From an uncultured Oscillibacter sp. (GTDB lineage Bacteria; Bacillota; Clostridia; Oscillospirales; Oscillospiraceae): 64,000 nucleotides of DNA. Location of the stretch: positions 1 to 64,000 of the forward strand of contig CAJUMX010000006.1 of NCBI GenBank assembly GCA_910587705.1, written 5' to 3'. Shown piece by piece: positions 49,631-56,721 of this stretch. The notes under the pieces are model-generated. The model was not told the origin of the DNA. It made no database searches and saw only the letters and a list, made by a program, of their open reading frames with translations. Both the position numbers and the translations under genes were made by a program. Position 1 is the stretch's first letter, and every line of letters begins with the position of its first letter.

Positions 49631-50263
49631 ATGAAGCGCTGGCTCAGCGGCTTGTTGGCCGCTTTGACCCTGTTCTCCCTCACCGCCTGCGGCGGCATTG
49701 TGGACCTGACGGACGTACCGGAGGGGACCCAATTTGAGGACACAAAGATCGATCTTCCCGCCGTGGAGGAGCCGCAAGACCTGGAGGACACCGCCGGACC
49801 AGAGGACCCTCCTGATGAAGAGGATGCTTCTTCATCGAAGATTGAGGATTTCCCGGCAGACGCCGAGCATCCACCGGAGGAACTCCCCGCCGCCCAGGAG
49901 GACACTCTCCCGGAGGACGGAGCGTATACCTCGAAGGAGGACGTGGCCCTCTACATCCATACCTACGGCCGTCTGCCGGACAACTTTATCACGAAGAAGG
50001 AAGCCCAGAACCTGGGCTGGCCCGGTGGGGACCTGGAGCCCTACGCTCCGGGCATGTGCATCGGCGGCAGCCGCTTTGGAAATTACGAGGGACTTTTGCC
50101 AGAGGCCAAGGGCCGGACCTATACGGAGTGCGACATCGACACCCTGGGGGCCAAGAGCCGGGGGGCCAAGCGGATCGTCTTTTCCAACGACGGCCTGATC
50201 TACTACACGGAGGACCACTATGAATCCTTCGAGCTGCTGTATGGAGATGAGGGCGATGGTTGA
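49631..50263 (+). CDS. Lipoprotein-type barnase-family ribonuclease
   Basis: A 210-residue protein. A lipoprotein signal (KRWLSGLLAALTLFSLTAC, lipobox LTAC) leads into an acidic, Pro/Glu-rich linker of ~75 residues and a C-terminal barnase domain: RLPDNFITKKEAQNLGW, CIGGSRFGNYEGLLP, RTYTECDI (general-base Glu), KRIVFSNDGLIYYTEDHYES (Arg and the general-acid His). Catalytic residues are preserved, though the Lys27 equivalent is Arg. The domain cuts single-stranded RNA, preferring guanosine. It overlaps the barstar gene by 8 nt. ATG 49631 is used; nearer upstream ATGs abut the AAAGG site. Confidence 0.9.
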   Translation: MKRWLSGLLAALTLFSLTACGGIVDLTDVPEGTQFEDTKIDLPAVEEPQDLEDTAGPEDPPDEEDASSSKIEDFPADAEHPPEELPAAQEDTLPEDGAYTSKEDVALYIHTYGRLPDNFITKKEAQNLGWPGGDLEPYAPGMCIGGSRFGNYEGLLPEAKGRTYTECDIDTLGAKSRGAKRIVFSNDGLIYYTEDHYESFELLYGDEGDG

Positions 50264-50525
50264 GATCGTATTGGATGGGCAGGTGCTCCAGTCCCCGGAG
50301 GATGTTCACGACCGCTTCGCCCAGGCTTTGGACTTGCCGGAGTGGTACGGGCGGAATCTGGACGCCCTGTTTGACTGCCTGACGGACCTGGGAGAACCCG
50401 TGATGGTCCGCCTCCTTCACCAAGAGACCCTGGAGGACCGGCTGGGCCGCCGGGGACGGGCTCTGGTCCGCCTGCTCCGCCGGGCGGCGGAGGAAAATTC
50501 TAGAGTAACGCTGTTGAAGGAGTGA
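50256..50525 (+). CDS. Barstar-family ribonuclease inhibitor
   Basis: An 89-residue barstar, the same size as the B. amyloliquefaciens protein. The key segment LPEWYGRNLDALFDCLTDLG contains the Tyr and the Asp residues that plug the barnase active site. ATG 50256 gives the expected N-terminus and overlaps the ribonuclease stop by 8 nt; ATGs at 50241 and 50247 are alternatives. Coupled translation would protect the producing cell before export of the nuclease. Confidence 0.93.
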   Translation: MVEIVLDGQVLQSPEDVHDRFAQALDLPEWYGRNLDALFDCLTDLGEPVMVRLLHQETLEDRLGRRGRALVRLLRRAAEENSRVTLLKE

Positions 50526-50606
50526 GGGCGGAAAAGGGAGTGTCCAAAATAAAGATTTAATGGTAACGCGCGAAAGGACATTCCCCCACCCCCGCTGGAT
50601 TTGGGA

Positions 50607-50635
50607 TTGACAGGCCGGGAGAAAACGAGTAAAAT
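50607..50635 (+). promoter_or_regulatory. Sigma-A promoter of tRNA-Arg
   Basis: TTGACA (50607-50612), 17-nt spacer, TAAAAT (50630-50635), about 25 nt before the tRNA. Confidence 0.8.
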
Positions 50636-50660
50636 ATAGAAGCTATTTTATATGCCATAT

Positions 50661-50737
50661 GCCCTTGTAGCTCAGCAGGATAGAGCGACCGCCTCCTAAG
50701 CGGTAGGCCGGAGGTTCGAATCCTCTCAAGGGTGCCA
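50661..50737 (+). tRNA. tRNA-Arg (anticodon CCT)
   Basis: A 77-nt tRNA with encoded CCA. Acceptor GCCCTTG pairs with CAAGGGT (first pair G-U). The anticodon stem ACCGC/GCGGT encloses loop CTCCTAA with anticodon CCT, which reads AGG. The T-arm GGAGG-TTCGAAT-CCTCT is standard. It has its own promoter and lies between barstar and the cidA-like gene. Confidence 0.95.
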
Positions 50738-50878
50738 GCTCGGGAATTCCCCTTACCGCTCCGTTTCCCGCCCCGCAGGGGCGGAAAACTGCGCCGGACG
50801 GGGAATTTCTTCGCTTTCGGCCCGGATTCGCTTCGCTGGATTCCGGGCCGAGGAACGGGAGATGGAGGAGGTTTTTGC

Positions 50879-51238
50879 TTGAATTACGTGTTTCAGTTTT
50901 TGCGCATCTTGGGGTTTTGCTTTTTGGGGGAAGTGCTCCACGCGCTTTTGCCTCTGCCGGTTCCGGCTAGTATTTATGGGCTGGTGCTGCTGCTGGCGGC
51001 GCTGAGGGCTGGAGTGGTGAAGCTGGAGCAGGTGAAGGGGGCCGCCGGGTTTCTCATCGCGGTCTTTCCTGTGCTCTTTTTGCCTGGGGCCGTGGGAGTT
51101 ATGGAACTGGGGGCGCTGCTGGCGGAGATTTGGCTTCCGGTGCTGCTGGCTCTGGTGCTGGTGACGGCGCTGGTGATGGGGATTTCCGGGCGGATTACCC
51201 AGGCGGTGATCCGGTGGAAGGAGGCGCGGCGTGGTTGA
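50879..51238 (+). CDS. CidA/LrgA-family holin-like protein
   Basis: A 119-residue protein with four hydrophobic segments (about 7-25, 28-46, 57-80, 85-108) and the family pattern LPLPVPASIYGLVLLLAAL. Translation starts at TTG 50879 because GGAGGAGG lies 7 nt upstream; no ATG or GTG fits. CidA/LrgA proteins modulate murein hydrolase activity or export small metabolites such as pyruvate. It overlaps the LrgB gene by 8 nt. Confidence 0.85.
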   Translation: MNYVFQFLRILGFCFLGEVLHALLPLPVPASIYGLVLLLAALRAGVVKLEQVKGAAGFLIAVFPVLFLPGAVGVMELGALLAEIWLPVLLALVLVTALVMGISGRITQAVIRWKEARRG

Positions 51239-51926
51239 GCTCTTAACTCGAGGGGCTGTTTGGGGCGTGGCGCTGACCCTGGGGGCCTTTGCGCTGGGAG
51301 CGTTTCTGCAAAAAAAGACCCGGCAGTCCTGGTGCAATCCCCTGCTGCTTGGAAGCGTCTTTGTGATTCTCTTTTTGCGGCTCTTTGAAATTTCCTATCC
51401 GGACTACCAGGAGGGAGCCGGGATGGTGAGCTGGCTGCTGCTGCCCGCCACCGTCAGTCTGGCGGTGCCCCTCTATGAGCAATGGGAAGCCCTGCGGAAA
51501 AATGCCGCCGCCATCCTCTCTGGCATTGCCGCCGGCGTGGTGGTGAGCCTGGGGAGCGTGCTGCTGCTGGCCTGGGCCTTCCGGCTGGACCGGGCCGCAG
51601 CCGTCAGCCTGCTGCCTAAGTCCATCACCACCGCCATCGGCGCGGACGTGGCCGGGGAGCTGGGGGGCATTCCCGCTCTGACCACCGCCGTCATCATCCT
51701 CACCGGCATTTTTGGGAATCTCACCGCCCAGGCGGTGTGCAAGTGGTTCCGCATTACAGAGCCCGTGGCTAAGGGCGTGGGCATCGGGTCCGCCGCCCAC
51801 GCCATCGGAACCACGAAGGCTCTGGAGCTGGGGCCGGTGGAAGGGGCCATGAGCAGCCTCTCCATTGCCGTGGCGGGAATCCTGACGGCTCTGCTGTGCC
51901 CCCTGGCGGTGAAGCTGCTGCCATGA
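51231..51926 (+). CDS. lrgB: LrgB/CidB-family membrane protein
   Basis: A 231-residue membrane protein with many hydrophobic segments. The conserved KSITTAIGADVAGELGGIPA and GIGSAAHAIGTTKALELG stretches are the family signatures. It works with the CidA/LrgA partner encoded just upstream. GTG 51231 starts the frame, inside the cidA 3' end. A clear terminator follows. Confidence 0.93.
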   Translation: MVELLTRGAVWGVALTLGAFALGAFLQKKTRQSWCNPLLLGSVFVILFLRLFEISYPDYQEGAGMVSWLLLPATVSLAVPLYEQWEALRKNAAAILSGIAAGVVVSLGSVLLLAWAFRLDRAAAVSLLPKSITTAIGADVAGELGGIPALTTAVIILTGIFGNLTAQAVCKWFRITEPVAKGVGIGSAAHAIGTTKALELGPVEGAMSSLSIAVAGILTALLCPLAVKLLP

Positions 51927-51935
51927 AAAGGAAAA

Positions 51936-51963
51936 GGCCGCCGCCTCCGGGCGGCGGTTTTTT
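51936..51963 (+). terminator. Terminator of the cidA-lrgB operon
   Basis: CCGCCGCC (51938-51945) pairs with GGCGGCGG (51950-51957), followed by six T. Confidence 0.85.
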
Positions 51964-52091
51964 CATCCACGCAAAATTTCTTCGCAGTTTGCACAAAAAC
52001 CCCTGGACGCTGACCGAGCTTTATGGTATACTTTGAATTCTAACTAACCACCTTCCCGGACCCTGGGAAGGGAAAAGGGAGATGTTCTGCC

Positions 52092-52694
52092 ATGCGTGAG
52101 GAGATGCGGACCTTTGGCTATCTCTGCCCCAAATGTGGAAAGACCGTCATGAAAGCCCGTTCCGTATTCGCCCTGGAGGCATCCGGCGCGGAGGTGGAGT
52201 GCGACTGCGGCGGCTCCGCTCTGACGGCGGTTTTCGATGGGGAGCGGTATCAATTGACCGTGCCCTGCGGGCTCTGCGGCGGAACGCACACAGCGGTCTG
52301 TTCCCGGGAACAGGTGCTGGAGGGGGCTGTGGCGCTGGCCTGCGCCGAGACAAAGCAGTTTTGCTGCTTCATCGGCCCCGAGGGGACGGTGGAAAAGCAG
52401 CTCCGGGAGCTGGCCATCCTGGCGGAGAAGGAGCAAAAGCAGGGGGAGAACGAGGCGTTTTTGGATCATGTCATCATGTACGAGGTCCTCTCCGAGCTCC
52501 GGGACATTGCCGCCCGGGCAGGCGGGATTACCTGTGCCTGCGGAAGCAGCCGCTACGGCATGGAGGTCCGGCGGTCCGCCGTGGACCTGATCTGCCGGGC
52601 CTGCGGGGCGAAGCTCCGGGTGCCCGCCGCCACGGACCGGGACCTGGACGATCTGTGCTGCCACATGAAACTGGTGCTGCCAGGGAAGAAATAA
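52092..52694 (+). CDS. Hypothetical protein with multiple zinc ribbons
   Basis: A 200-residue cytoplasmic protein with an unusual number of cysteine pairs: CPKCGK and CDCGG at the N-terminus, CGLCGG near residue 56, and CACGS plus CRACGA near the C-terminus. These can form two zinc ribbons that frame a helical middle (about 95-145, rich in Glu, Gln and Lys). Zinc ribbons suggest nucleic-acid or protein binding, but I do not recognise the family. The ATG at 52092 has only GGGAGATG upstream. It appears monocistronic. Confidence 0.75.
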   Translation: MREEMRTFGYLCPKCGKTVMKARSVFALEASGAEVECDCGGSALTAVFDGERYQLTVPCGLCGGTHTAVCSREQVLEGAVALACAETKQFCCFIGPEGTVEKQLRELAILAEKEQKQGENEAFLDHVIMYEVLSELRDIAARAGGITCACGSSRYGMEVRRSAVDLICRACGAKLRVPAATDRDLDDLCCHMKLVLPGKK

Positions 52695-52700
52695 AGAGCG

Positions 52701-52725
52701 GAGAGCGGTAATAAATACCGCTCTC
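52701..52725. terminator. Hairpin after the zinc-ribbon gene
   Basis: GAGAGCGGTA (52701-52710) pairs perfectly with TACCGCTCTC (52716-52725); the 3' flank CTGCATAT has few T, so termination may be weak. Confidence 0.5.
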
Positions 52726-52774
52726 CTGCATATCCTGTGATATTTGCGGATTTCTTGAGAGGGGAGTTGGTTTT

Positions 52775-53938
52775 GTGATTACGATGCTGGCCCAGGTCTT
52801 TCTCAAACCCGAGGGAAAGACGGAGGTCCAGCTGCGGAAGGGCTACGGGGTCCTCTGCGGCGGGGTGGGCGTGGGGCTGAACCTGCTGTTGTTCCTGGGC
52901 AAGCTGCTGGCGGGGCTGGCTTCCGGGTCCATCGCCGTGGTGGCCGATGCGGTGAACAACCTCTCCGACGCCGGGTCCTCCGTGGTGACACTGCTGGGCT
53001 TCCGGCTGGCGGAGCAGAAGCCGGACCATGAGCACCCCTTTGGCCACGGGCGAATGGAGTATTTGTCCGGCCTAGTGGTGTCCATGCTGATTTTGCTGAT
53101 GGGCTTTGAGCTGGCCCAGTCCTCCGTGGGGAAGATTCTCCATCCCGTTCCGTCGGAGACCGGCTGGCAGGTGACGGCGGTCCTCGTCGCCGCCATCGCC
53201 GTGAAGCTTTACATGGCCTTTTACAACCGCCGGATTGGAAAGCACATCGGCTCCACCGCCATGGAGGCCGCCGCCCTGGACTCCCTGGGTGACTGCGCCG
53301 CCACGTCGGTGGTGCTGATCGCCTCTTTGGTGGAGCGGTACACGAATCTGCTTCTAGACGGCTGGGGCGGACTGCTGGTGGCCCTGTTCATCCTCTGGTC
53401 CGGCTTCCAGGCCGCCAAAACCACCATGGACCCTCTGCTGGGCACGCCGCCCTCCGCGGAGTTCGTGGAGGAGATTCGCGCCTTGGTCCTGGCCCACCAG
53501 CCCATTCTGGGGGTCCACGACATCATCGTCCACGACTATGGCCCCGGGCGGCGGATGATCTCCCTCCACGCCGAGGTCCCCGCGGAGGGGGAGCTGCTGG
53601 AGCTCCACAACCGCATTGACCACGTAGAGCGGGAGCTTCGGGAGCAGCTGGGCTGCGAGGCGGTGATTCACATGGACCCGGTGTGCACCGGCGACGGCGT
53701 GACCCAGGAGACCCGGCGGCGGGTGGAGGCCCTGGTCCGCTGCATCGACGGGGGCATTACCATCCACGACTTCCGGGTGGTGCCCCGGGAGGGGCACGCC
53801 CATCTGGTTTTCGACGCGGCGGTGCCCTTTGACTTCCGCCTCAGCGACCAGGAGGTGGAGGAGAAGATTCAAAACGCCGTTCAGGTGCTGGACAGCGGCT
53901 TCCAGGCCAAGGTCCGGGTGGAACGGTCCTACACCTGA
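52775..53938 (+). CDS. Cation diffusion facilitator family transporter
   Basis: A 387-residue CDF exporter. Membrane segments cover about residues 25-215, including the metal-site stretches VADAVNNLSDAGSS and ALDSLGDCAAT; the histidine motif DHEHPFGHGRMEY is present. The long C-terminal cytoplasmic part (about 230-387) carries the dimerisation domain plus a second related domain, as in clostridial MntE-like proteins. It likely exports Mn2+, Zn2+ or Fe2+. GTG 52775 follows GAGGGGAG. Confidence 0.92.
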   Translation: MITMLAQVFLKPEGKTEVQLRKGYGVLCGGVGVGLNLLLFLGKLLAGLASGSIAVVADAVNNLSDAGSSVVTLLGFRLAEQKPDHEHPFGHGRMEYLSGLVVSMLILLMGFELAQSSVGKILHPVPSETGWQVTAVLVAAIAVKLYMAFYNRRIGKHIGSTAMEAAALDSLGDCAATSVVLIASLVERYTNLLLDGWGGLLVALFILWSGFQAAKTTMDPLLGTPPSAEFVEEIRALVLAHQPILGVHDIIVHDYGPGRRMISLHAEVPAEGELLELHNRIDHVERELREQLGCEAVIHMDPVCTGDGVTQETRRRVEALVRCIDGGITIHDFRVVPREGHAHLVFDAAVPFDFRLSDQEVEEKIQNAVQVLDSGFQAKVRVERSYT

Positions 53939-53953
53939 CCGAGGGGGGAGCGT

Positions 53954-54568
53954 ATGACCACAATTTTGCTTCACGGCCTGGGCCAGGGCCCGGAGAGCTG
54001 GGACGCCGCCGCCCAGGGATTGGAGGGTGAAATCCTCTGTCCAGACCTCTTTGCCCCGGTCCGAGGCGGAGCGGCGTCCTACCGGGAAATCTATCAAACC
54101 TTTGCCCGGGACTGCCAGGGTCTGACCCAGCCCCTTCGGCTCTGCGGCTTATCTTTGGGAGGGATTCTGGCCCTCCAGTATGCCCTGGAGCATCCGGAGG
54201 GGGTGGAGGCCCTGGCCTTGATCGGAACCCCCTGCGTCATGCCCAAGGGGCTGCTGCGGGTTCAAAACGCGGTGTTCCGCCTCTTACCTGGGCGGGCTTT
54301 CCGGCAGATGGGACTATCCAAGGGGGAGGTCATCGGCCTCACGCGCTCTATGATGGACCTGGATTTCCGGGGAGACCTGGGGAGAGTGAGCTGTCCCACT
54401 CTGGTCCTCTGCGGCGAGCGGGACCGGGCCAATCAAAAGGCCGCCCTGGAGCTCCGGGCGGGTATTCCAAAGGCGGAGCTGGCCTGGATTCCCGGGGCGG
54501 GTCACGAGGTCAACCGGGACGCGCCGGAGGCGCTGGCAGAGGCTTTGCGGCAATTTTTCCGGGCCTAG
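53954..54568 (+). CDS. Alpha/beta hydrolase
   Basis: A 204-residue alpha/beta-hydrolase fold protein. TILLHGLGQGPESWD is the oxyanion region, CGLSLGGILAL is the nucleophile elbow with catalytic Ser, ERDRANQ supplies the acid and GAGHEVNRDAP the catalytic His. The cap is short. Its start is 16 nt after the CDF stop, so it is probably co-transcribed. The substrate is unknown. Confidence 0.88.
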   Translation: MTTILLHGLGQGPESWDAAAQGLEGEILCPDLFAPVRGGAASYREIYQTFARDCQGLTQPLRLCGLSLGGILALQYALEHPEGVEALALIGTPCVMPKGLLRVQNAVFRLLPGRAFRQMGLSKGEVIGLTRSMMDLDFRGDLGRVSCPTLVLCGERDRANQKAALELRAGIPKAELAWIPGAGHEVNRDAPEALAEALRQFFRA

Positions 54569-54592
54569 GGGCGGACCAATGTGTCCGCCCCT
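54567..54592 (+). terminator. Terminator after the hydrolase gene
   Basis: AGGGGCGGAC (54567-54576) pairs with GTCCGCCCCT (54583-54592), followed by TCTCGCTTT. It has the GGGCGGACC pattern of the dispersed hairpin family. Confidence 0.65.
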
Positions 54593-54644
54593 TCTCGCTT
54601 TCCAGAGTAGAACGGCGCAGGGGAGCCCCTGCGCCATTTGGTAC

Positions 54645-54691
54645 TTGACAAACCTCGGTCATCTATGTATAATAACCATAGATGACCGAGG
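54645..54691 (+). promoter_or_regulatory. Consensus promoter inside a perfect PadR-type operator
   Basis: TTGACA (54645-54650), 17-nt spacer and TATAAT (54668-54673) are a perfect sigma-A promoter. CCTCGGTCATCTATG (54653-54667) and CATAGATGACCGAGG (54677-54691) form a 15-bp perfect inverted repeat around the -10 element, so the downstream PadR protein probably represses its own operon. Confidence 0.85.
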
Positions 54692-54713
54692 CATTGTGGA
54701 AAGGAGGCGGCCT

Positions 54714-55052
54714 GTGAAAATCGACAAGAGCCTGATGAGCGGCAGCACGACATTGCTGATTCTCTCCCTGCTTTCGGGAGAGGAGATGTACGGCTACCAG
54801 ATGATCACCGAGCTGGCCCGGCGGTCCAACCACGTCTTTGCGCTGAAGGAGGGGACCTTGTACCCCATCCTCCACGGCCTGGAGGCGGAGGGGCTGGTCA
54901 GCGTCCGGGAGAAAAAGTCCCCGGAGGGCCGGACCAGGAAGTACTACCGCATCACCCGGAAGGGCGGCCGGGCCCTGGACGCCCGGAAGGAGGAGTGGGT
55001 GACTTTCCGGGAGCAGGTGGACGCGGTGGTCAACAGCGCCGCCCCGGCGTGA
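54714..55052 (+). CDS. PadR-family transcriptional regulator
   Basis: A 112-residue winged-helix repressor: LMSGSTTLLILSLLSGEEMY, GYQMITEL, and the wing TRKYYRITRKGGRAL are typical of PadR subfamily 2. GTG 54714 follows AAAGGAGGCGGCCT. The gene heads an operon with two membrane-protein genes and has a consensus promoter with a 15-bp operator. Small PadR proteins of this type often respond to antimicrobial compounds. The ligand is unknown. Confidence 0.93.
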   Translation: MKIDKSLMSGSTTLLILSLLSGEEMYGYQMITELARRSNHVFALKEGTLYPILHGLEAEGLVSVREKKSPEGRTRKYYRITRKGGRALDARKEEWVTFREQVDAVVNSAAPA

Positions 55053-55063
55053 GGAGGGGCGCT

Positions 55064-55822
55064 ATGAGAGACGCGTTTCAAATCTGGGTGGACGCCGTGT
55101 GTGAGCAGGTCCGTTTCCAGCCGGACCGGAAGGCCATTGCCCAGGAGCTCCGGGTCCACTACGACGACCACGTGAAGGACCTCCTGCGCCTGGGCCGGGA
55201 CCCGGCGTTGGCGGAGGAGCGGGCCCTGGAGGCCATGGGGGATGCCCAGGAGGTGGGCCGAGCCCTGGATAAGGTACATAAGCCGTGGCTTGGGTGGCTG
55301 TGGGAGGCGAGCCGCGCCCTGGCGCTGGCTCTGACCGTCCTGACCCTGGTGACGCTGCTTTGGACCGTCGGCCTAAACTCCTTAGTGGAGCGCACCATAG
55401 ACGAGCTTACTTGGGAGGAGCCTCCCGCCTCGGCGGTCAAGGCGGAGCTGGAGCACGGCACCCTCTACGCCGCGCCGGGAGACGTGACCCAGGAGCCCGG
55501 CGGCAAGGCGACCGCGGAAATCCGGCTGTGGCTCCAAATGCGGGACCCCCTGGGGACGGACCCCTACTACGGGATCAAAAACTGGTTCTTCACCTACCGG
55601 GACGAGCATGGGGAGCTGTCCGTCCAGGAGACGGACCCCCTCACCCGGACTGCGGCGGCCAGCCGCTATTGGCGGAACCCCGGCGTTTCCCGCGTCGGCT
55701 GGACCCGCCACAGCCAGACGGTGGAGCTGGTGCTGGACGGGCCGCCCCAGTGGGCGGAGGTGTCCTATCCCCTCTCCGGCCAGGACTGGGTGCTGCGGGT
55801 GGAATGGGAGGTGGAGCCATGA
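55064..55822 (+). CDS. HAAS-domain membrane protein of the PadR operon
   Basis: A 252-residue protein. Residues 1-85 form a helical HAAS-like permease-prefix domain (ELRVHYDDHVKDLLRLGRDP, ALEAMGDAQEVGRALDKVHK). One membrane segment follows (ALALALTVLTLVTLLWTVGL, about 88-107) and then an extracytoplasmic domain of ~140 residues without known motifs. PadR-HAAS pairs are common in Bacillota, where HAAS proteins are thought to control or accompany membrane functions. It starts 11 nt after padR and overlaps the next gene by 4 nt. Confidence 0.8.
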   Translation: MRDAFQIWVDAVCEQVRFQPDRKAIAQELRVHYDDHVKDLLRLGRDPALAEERALEAMGDAQEVGRALDKVHKPWLGWLWEASRALALALTVLTLVTLLWTVGLNSLVERTIDELTWEEPPASAVKAELEHGTLYAAPGDVTQEPGGKATAEIRLWLQMRDPLGTDPYYGIKNWFFTYRDEHGELSVQETDPLTRTAAASRYWRNPGVSRVGWTRHSQTVELVLDGPPQWAEVSYPLSGQDWVLRVEWEVEP

Positions 55823-56580
55823 GGCTGAACCGGGGACGAAAGACGGCCCGAAATTTGGCCCTGTGCGCCTTGCTGGGGGCTTTGGTCTATACAATGCTGG
55901 GCTTTCCGCCCTACACCGTCCGGGGGATGCTGGACCGGGTGGAGCGGCGGTATCTCCTCTCAGATTTGGAGCCGGTGCTGGTGCTGGTGGAGAAAAGCTC
56001 CATGCGCTATGACGGTGATCTTCTCGCCCATCACACCACCTATCTGATTGCCCGGACGGGGGACGCCTACGTCAGCACGGACTTCACCCGCCACGGCCTG
56101 GAGGTCCGGCCGGAGTACCGGAGGAACCTGAAAATGAGCCATAACGCCCTGTGCCTGGGCCTGAACGGGACGCTGTACGTGGCCGGGGACTTCGCCGGGG
56201 CGGCCTCCGCCTCCGTGGAGGTGACGGCCCAGCGGACCACCCGGATGTACGACCCGGAAACGGAGGAGTACGAGCTGGTGGTCAGGGACAAAAAGACCTT
56301 CTCCTATCCGGGGGAGAAGGTTAGCGGCGCCCTGTTCTCCTTCCGCTACCGGGAAGGGAAGGGAGGCATGGCTTCCTGGGGAGCCTGGGGCCCGTACACC
56401 AACCTGGAGGAGGCGGCGTACAACTGGTACAGCACGTATTACAAAGGGGCCTCCGACGGAAGCCGGGGCGTACTCCATGGGGACCTGCCGGTCAAGGTGA
56501 CGCTGTACGATGAGGCGGGCGGCGTGCTGGATACCCTGGAGCTGTCCATCAGCAACTATGAGCTGTTTTCCTATCCGTAA
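55819..56580 (+). CDS. Membrane-anchored hypothetical protein of the PadR operon
   Basis: A 253-residue protein with one N-terminal membrane segment (ARNLALCALLGALVYTMLGF) and a large extracytoplasmic domain. It lacks the HAAS part but otherwise has the same size and topology as the preceding product. I recognise no family. The 4-nt overlap (ATGA) shows coupled translation. Both proteins probably answer to the same PadR-sensed signal. Confidence 0.75.
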   Translation: MRLNRGRKTARNLALCALLGALVYTMLGFPPYTVRGMLDRVERRYLLSDLEPVLVLVEKSSMRYDGDLLAHHTTYLIARTGDAYVSTDFTRHGLEVRPEYRRNLKMSHNALCLGLNGTLYVAGDFAGAASASVEVTAQRTTRMYDPETEEYELVVRDKKTFSYPGEKVSGALFSFRYREGKGGMASWGAWGPYTNLEEAAYNWYSTYYKGASDGSRGVLHGDLPVKVTLYDEAGGVLDTLELSISNYELFSYP

Positions 56581-56614
56581 AAAGAGGACGGTATCGTGAG
56601 ATACCGTCCTCTTT
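56581..56614. terminator. Bidirectional terminator, PadR operon / oadA
   Basis: AAAGAGGACGGTATC (56581-56595), GTGA loop, GATACCGTCCTCTTT (56600-56614). A perfect 15-bp stem with flanking A and T. Confidence 0.85.
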
Positions 56615-56695
56615 TCATTTCAGTAATTCTCCGTTGCCGTCGCTCTGGTTTGGATAACCACCAGACAGCCAGAGCGAGATAAAGTTCTTTTTGGG

Positions 56696-56721
56696 AACCT
56701 TTTTCTTTCAAGAAAAAGGTT
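56696..56721 (-). terminator. Hairpin at the oadA stop codon
   Basis: AACCTTTTTCTT (56696-56707) pairs with AAGAAAAAGGTT (56710-56721), adjoining the oadA stop. It is an AT-rich stem, unlike the other terminators here, and probably assists the stronger one at 56581. Confidence 0.55.

Noticed and set aside
50879..51926. CidA/LrgA and LrgB as phage holin genes
   Set aside because: They are the normal chromosomal pair; no lysin, portal, capsid or integrase gene is near.
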